Assembly (NCBI GenBank): GCA_004299215.1
Contig: SCTD01000009.1
Coordinates: 1-8,769, forward strand
DNA: 8,769 nt
From: Frankiales bacterium
GTDB lineage: Bacteria > Actinomycetota > Actinomycetes > Mycobacteriales > SCTD01
Direction of reading: 5' to 3'
Each line of letters starts with the position of its first letter. The stretch's first letter is position 1. Of the stretch, positions 5,672 to 8,769 are shown piece by piece. A program made the translations under genes and the position numbers. Under the pieces are notes generated by a model that ran no database searches, was not told the origin of the DNA, and worked only from the letters and a program-made list of their open reading frames with translations.

Positions 5672-6289
5672 GTGGCGGAGTGGCTCGCCGGCTGGCAGCC
5701 CGAGGAGCCACCGCTGCTGGCGGCGCGGCAGCGCGCGGCGGAGGTCGGGGTGGGCGCGGTCGACCCCGCGACCGGGCAGGCGCTGCGGCTGCTGGCCGCT
5801 GCCGCGACGGCCAAGGCCGTCGTGGAGCTGGGCACCGGCGCGGGCGTGTCCTCGCTGTGGCTGCTGTCCGGGATGCGCGAGAGCGGCATCCTCACCTCGG
5901 TCGACGCCGAGAGCGAGCACCAGCGGCTCGCCAAGACCTCCCTCGCCGAGGCCGGCATCCCGACCGGGCGGGCCAGGCTGATCCACGGTCGCGCGCTGGA
6001 GGTGCTGCCCCGGCTGTCGGACGCGGCGTACGACCTGCTGTTCTGCGACGCCAACCGCGCCGAGAACCCGGACTACCTCAACGCCGCTGCCCGGCTGCTG
6101 CGGCCAGGTGGGCTGGTCGTCTTCGCCGGGGCGCTCGCGGGCGGGCGGGTCGCGGAGAGCTCGGCGCGCGACGCGGACACGGTCGCGCTGCGGGAGTTCG
6201 CCAAGGCGCTGCGCGACGACCCGCGGTTCGTGGCGGGTGCGGTGCCGGTCGGCACGGGCCTGCTGGTGGCGGCCCGCGTCGTCAGCTGA
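5672..6289 (+). CDS. SAM-dependent O-methyltransferase (family 3-like)
   Basis: The 205-aa product has the class I methyltransferase fold. The SAM-binding motif I is VELGTGAGVS (51-60), the acidic residue of motif II is Asp78 (SVDAE), and YDLLFCDAN (120-128) is the strand-4 motif, followed by LLRPGGLVVF (142-151). This resembles O-methyltransferases of the catechol/caffeoyl-CoA type, including the mycobacterial neighbour of sigE (recalled as Rv1220c). Its substrate is unknown. The position usually occupied by the metal-binding Asp pair of catechol methyltransferases reads CDANRAENPDY, so metal dependence is uncertain. The gene is divergent from sigE and ends only 3 nt from the convergent gene on the other strand. 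The frame upstream of the start (5564-5671) also looks codon-like. Confidence 0.88.
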   Translation: MAEWLAGWQPEEPPLLAARQRAAEVGVGAVDPATGQALRLLAAAATAKAVVELGTGAGVSSLWLLSGMRESGILTSVDAESEHQRLAKTSLAEAGIPTGRARLIHGRALEVLPRLSDAAYDLLFCDANRAENPDYLNAAARLLRPGGLVVFAGALAGGRVAESSARDADTVALREFAKALRDDPRFVAGAVPVGTGLLVAARVVS

Positions 6290-6292
6290 GGG

Positions 6293-6616
6293 CTACCTCG
6301 TCAGGGGGCCGTCGGCGCCGACGGCGACGCCGACCAGCTCCCACTCCTGGATGATGTCCGGGCCGTTGCCGAGCAGCTGCGTCACGGCGGACGGGTTCGC
6401 CCGGAACTCCTCCAGGAACGCCTCCCGCGCCTCGGCGGTCGACCAGACGTAGACGCCGCTGAAGAAGCCCCGCTCGGCCAGCTGCCAGGTCTTCTGCACC
6501 AGCCCGGGCATGTCCGTGAAGCGCGGGATCGAGGTGTCGCGCACGTAGTCGCGGAGCTTCTCCTCGGTGCCGGCGGGCGTGCCCATCAGCGACCAGCGGA
6601 CGGTGAGGCCGTACAT
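6293..6616 (-). CDS. Small YdhR-like dimeric alpha/beta-barrel protein (putative monooxygenase)
   Basis: The 107-aa product resembles the YdhR-like / ABM (ferredoxin-like dimeric barrel) proteins. A strand LTVRWSLMG (3-11) is followed by a helix EEKLRDYVRD, then the family-like segment MPGLVQKTWQLAERGFFSGVYVWSTAEAREAFLEEF (about 36-71). Such proteins are often named monooxygenases, but the reaction is usually unproven. No cofactor site can be seen. ATG 6616 overlaps the pepA stop by one base (TGATG), with GAGGAGGAG shortly upstream inside the end of pepA, so translation is coupled to pepA. The TAG stop lies 3 nt from the end of the opposing methyltransferase gene. Confidence 0.7.
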   Translation of the reverse strand: MYGLTVRWSLMGTPAGTEEKLRDYVRDTSIPRFTDMPGLVQKTWQLAERGFFSGVYVWSTAEAREAFLEEFRANPSAVTQLLGNGPDIIQEWELVGVAVGADGPLTR

Positions 6617-8109
6617 CAGGCGCTCCTCCTCGATCGGCGTCCGGTGCTGAGCTCGCTGAGCCAGGCCGTCAGCAGGCGCACGCCGTAGCCGGTGCCGCCC
6701 TTGGTCTTCTCGTCCTCGTCCCCGCCGGCCATGGCGGGCCCCGCGATGTCGAGGTGCGCCCAGGGGCGGCCGCCGGTGAACTCGCGCAGGAAGAGCGCAG
6801 CGGTGATCGAGCCGCCCTGGAGCTTGAGCGTGGGCCGGCCGATGTTGCGCAGGTCGGCGATCGGCGAGTCGAGCGCCGGCCGGTAGTCCTCGACGAGCGG
6901 CATCCGCCACAGCGGCTCGCCGGACGCGTCCGCGGCCTGCTCCAGCTGCCGCGCCAGCGCGTCGTCGTTCGTGAAGAGCCCGGCGTGCCGCTTGCCGAGC
7001 GCGACCGGCATCGCGCCGGTGAGGGTGGCGACGTCGACGATGACGTCGGCCTTGAGGTCCTTGGCGGCGTACGCGATGGCGTCGGCCAGCACCAGGCGTC
7101 CCTCGGCGTCGGTGTTGAGCACCTCGACGGTCCGCCCTCCGTACTGCGTGAGGACGTCCCCGGGGCGCTGCGCGGTGCCGGAGGGCATGTTCTCCGCGGC
7201 CGCGGCGAGCGCGGTCACCTTGACCTTCAGCTTCAGGTCGGCCACCGCGCGGAGCGTCGCGAGCACGGCGGCGGCGCCGCCCATGTCCATCTTCATGTCC
7301 AGCATGCCGGCGTTCGGCTTGAGCGACAGGCCGCCCGTGTCGAACGTGATGCCCTTGCCGACCAGCACGACGTGGGTCGAGCCGCCGCCGTCGTAGGTCG
7401 CCGCGATCAGGCGCGGCGGCCGGGTCGACCCCTGCCCGACGCCGAGGATGCCGCCGAAGCCCTTGGCCTTGAGCTGCTTCTCGTCGAGGACGGTGACGTC
7501 GAGGTCCCTCAGCAGGTCCTTGGCCGCTCCCGCGAGCCACTCCGGGCTCTTCTCGAGCGACGGGGTGTTGACCAGGTCGCGGGCGGCAGCGGTGGCCTGC
7601 GCCAGGTCGGTCGCTCGATGCAGGACCGCCTTGTCCTTGGGCCCCACCAGGGTGATGGTGGCGAGCGCGCGGGCCTTGGGCTCGGCCTTGCGGCTGAAGG
7701 AGTACGACCCGAGCAGCAGCCCCTCGACCAGCGCCGCCAGGCCGGCCTCGTCCGGCAGGGCCTGCCGGAGGTCGACCGCCAGGCTCGCTGCGTCCTTGCA
7801 GCGCCGGGCCAGCGCGGCGCCGGCCTTGCGCAGGTCGGCGGGGCTGCCCTCGCCGGTGCCGACGAGCAGCACCCGCTCGAGCAGCCCGTCACCCGGGGTC
7901 GGGATGCTCACCAGCTCGCCCGCCCCGCCCTTGGCCTTCTCGCGCTCGAGCAGCCCGGTGGCGTCCACCGGGGTCTCACCGGTGAGCTCGGCCGCGCCGT
8001 CCACCGCCCGGGTCGGGACGGCCACCACCGCCGCCTCCGGCACGTCGGCAGCCAGGCCGACCTGCGGGAGGGCGACGCCGGGGAAGCGGGTTCTGCGGGC
8101 GGGCGGCAC
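6616..8109 (-). CDS. pepA: Leucyl aminopeptidase (M17 family, PepA)
   Basis: The 497-aa product is a cytosolic M17 aminopeptidase, a hexameric di-metal enzyme removing N-terminal residues during peptide turnover. The variable N-terminal domain covers about 1-165 and the catalytic domain about 170-490. Metal ligands are visible as Lys252 and Asp257 (GKGITFDTGG), Asp275 (MKMDMGG), and Asp334 and Glu336 in the signature NTDAEGRL (332-339). Catalytic residues are Lys264 and Arg338, all offset by two from bovine LAP numbering. Length is normal. The GTG start lies one base after the stop of the DUF3117 gene; no Shine-Dalgarno is evident, so translation is probably coupled. Some M17 proteins also bind DNA (E. 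coli PepA/XerA), but nothing in the sequence indicates that here. Confidence 0.95.
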   Translation of the reverse strand: MPPARRTRFPGVALPQVGLAADVPEAAVVAVPTRAVDGAAELTGETPVDATGLLEREKAKGGAGELVSIPTPGDGLLERVLLVGTGEGSPADLRKAGAALARRCKDAASLAVDLRQALPDEAGLAALVEGLLLGSYSFSRKAEPKARALATITLVGPKDKAVLHRATDLAQATAAARDLVNTPSLEKSPEWLAGAAKDLLRDLDVTVLDEKQLKAKGFGGILGVGQGSTRPPRLIAATYDGGGSTHVVLVGKGITFDTGGLSLKPNAGMLDMKMDMGGAAAVLATLRAVADLKLKVKVTALAAAAENMPSGTAQRPGDVLTQYGGRTVEVLNTDAEGRLVLADAIAYAAKDLKADVIVDVATLTGAMPVALGKRHAGLFTNDDALARQLEQAADASGEPLWRMPLVEDYRPALDSPIADLRNIGRPTLKLQGGSITAALFLREFTGGRPWAHLDIAGPAMAGGDEDEKTKGGTGYGVRLLTAWLSELSTGRRSRRSA

Positions 8110-8110
8110 G

Positions 8111-8278
8111 CTAGGCGAGGACCGCGTTGAGCGCGTCGGCGAGCTCCTTGACCTCGTCGGCGTTCAGCTCGACGACGAGCCGGCCGCCACCCTCGAGCGG
8201 GACGCGCATGACGATGCCGCGACCCTCCTTGGTGACCTCCATCGGGCCGTCACCGGTCCGTGGCTTCATGGCCGCCAT
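8111..8278 (-). CDS. DUF3117 family small protein
   Basis: The 55-aa product begins MAAMKPRTGDGPMEVTKEGRG and continues RIVMR-like strand, VPLEGGGRLVVEL and a C-terminal helix. This matches the short, very conserved actinobacterial DUF3117 family (recalled mycobacterial example Rv1211), whose function is unknown. No signal peptide, metal site or transmembrane segment is present. ATG 8278 is supported by GGAGG 7 nt upstream and by the family's MAAMKPR start. It is the first gene of a cluster with pepA (1-nt gap) and is divergent from the enoyl-CoA hydratase gene. Confidence 0.9.
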   Translation of the reverse strand: MAAMKPRTGDGPMEVTKEGRGIVMRVPLEGGGRLVVELNADEVKELADALNAVLA

Positions 8279-8285
8279 TGGCCAA

Positions 8286-8290
8286 CCTCC
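8286..8290 (-). promoter_or_regulatory. Ribosome binding site of the DUF3117 gene
   Basis: On the - strand, GGAGG lies 7 nt before ATG 8278, choosing it over the in-frame ATG at 8269. Confidence 0.7.
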
Positions 8291-8304
8291 AACGTCGTTC
8301 CGTG

Positions 8305-8329
8305 CACCGCCCCGGGACCGGGGACGGTG
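8305..8329. repeat. GC-rich hairpin in the divergent intergenic region
   Basis: CACCG 8305-8309 pairs with CGGTG 8325-8329, and CCCCG 8310-8314 with CGGGG 8319-8323. This leaves a GGAC loop and a single bulged A (8324), a 10-bp stem. It lies 15 nt upstream of the DUF3117 Shine-Dalgarno, probably inside its leader RNA, and could also be an operator. No promoter is clear in this 139-nt region. Confidence 0.5.
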
Positions 8330-8403
8330 GAGGTACCAGTGTCCCTGATGCCGCGCTCGGCACCGGAACCGGGGCGTGCGATTCTTCCCTCTCTCCCCCG
8401 TCT

Positions 8404-8410
8404 GGAAGGG
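8404..8410 (+). promoter_or_regulatory. Ribosome binding site of the enoyl-CoA hydratase gene
   Basis: GGAAGGG lies 7 nt before GTG 8418 and supports that start. Confidence 0.6.
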
Positions 8411-8417
8411 CTTCGAC

Positions 8418-8769
8418 GTGTCTGACACGGTCCTGCTCGAGCGCTCCGGCGCGGTCGCGACCATCACGCTCAACCGTCCCGAGGGCATGAACGCCCTGGT
8501 GGTGGAGGCCAAGGAGGCGCTGCTCTCGGCGGTGACCTCGGTCCGCGACGACCCGTCGGTGCGCGCCCTCGTGCTCACCGGCAGCGGCCGCGCCTTCTGC
8601 GTGGGCCAGGACCTGCGCGAGCACGCCGCCCTGCTCGAGGCGGGCGACCCGGCGCCGCTGTCGACGGTCCGCGACCACTACAACCCGGTCGTCACGATCC
8701 TGTCCCAGCTGCCGATCCCGACGATCGCGGCGATCAACGGGACGGCGGCGGGGGCGGGCCTCGGGCTGG
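8418..8769 (+). CDS. Enoyl-CoA hydratase/isomerase (crotonase family), N-terminal part
   Basis: The first 117 codons are present; the gene runs off the right edge. The translation begins MSDTVLLERSGAVATITLNRPEGMNAL, the standard crotonase N-terminus. It continues with the first oxyanion-hole region GSGRAFCVGQDLRE (55-68) and the second, INGTAAGAGLGL (106-117). Crotonases act on acyl-CoA thioesters (hydration, isomerisation, hydrolysis). The GQDL pattern after the first oxyanion residues recalls PaaG/PaaB-type isomerases, but the catalytic acid/base positions lie partly outside the window, so the exact reaction is open. The GTG start has GGAAGGG 7 nt upstream. It is divergent from the DUF3117-pepA cluster. 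Confidence 0.9.
   Translation, partial: MSDTVLLERSGAVATITLNRPEGMNALVVEAKEALLSAVTSVRDDPSVRALVLTGSGRAFCVGQDLREHAALLEAGDPAPLSTVRDHYNPVVTILSQLPIPTIAAINGTAAGAGLGL

Noticed and set aside
6754..8130. A 458-residue + strand frame opposite pepA
   Set aside because: Antisense shadow of a gene whose M17 metal ligands and signature are all intact.
8365..8390. GGAACC upstream of the enoyl-CoA hydratase gene as a second SigE-type promoter
   Set aside because: No GTT follows at 16-18 nt (the sequence there is CCCT), so only half the promoter is present.

Overview
The window is very GC-rich, with GC-rich third codon positions, frequent GTG/TTG starts and long spurious open frames opposite the real genes. 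Gene content and order match a conserved actinobacterial chromosomal block: O-methyltransferase / sigE / rseA / htrA / tatB with mrp nearby, as in the mycobacterial sigE region (from memory, Rv1220c-Rv1224 and Rv1229c). A nocardioform or Propionibacteriales-type actinobacterium such as a Nocardioides relative is plausible, but this is inference. I see no insertion sequence, phage gene, tRNA, rRNA or CRISPR array.

Left part (1-1570), + strand: the end of a CoA-ester lyase (HpcH/HpaI-citrate lyase family), an intergenic segment with a conspicuous inverted repeat, then mrp, an Fe-S cluster carrier ATPase. After mrp come a 16-bp tandem repeat and a strong long hairpin separating it from the opposing operon.

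Centre (1590-5465), - strand: a five-gene envelope-stress operon read from right to left. It encodes the ECF sigma factor SigE, a zinc-binding membrane anti-sigma factor (RseA-like), an exported RseB/MucB-like regulator, a membrane-anchored HtrA serine protease with a PDZ domain, and TatB. The first three genes are linked by two GTGA stop/start overlaps. Upstream of sigE is a GGAACC-N16-CGTT element, the type of promoter recognised by SigE-like ECF factors, so the operon probably activates itself. The logic is that SigE is held by RseA at the membrane, RseB may sense damage outside, and HtrA and TatB serve envelope protein quality control and export.

Right part (5672-8769): a divergent + strand O-methyltransferase ends 3 nt from a convergent - strand cluster of DUF3117 protein, leucyl aminopeptidase (M17) and a small YdhR-like alpha/beta-barrel protein, with 1-nt gap or overlap junctions. 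Divergent from DUF3117, an enoyl-CoA hydratase/isomerase gene runs off the right edge.

Most of the window is ordinary conserved chromosome. The points worth a second look are regulatory: the sigE promoter with a possible leaderless second start, the RseB gene in this operon, and several unexplained intergenic repeats and hairpins.
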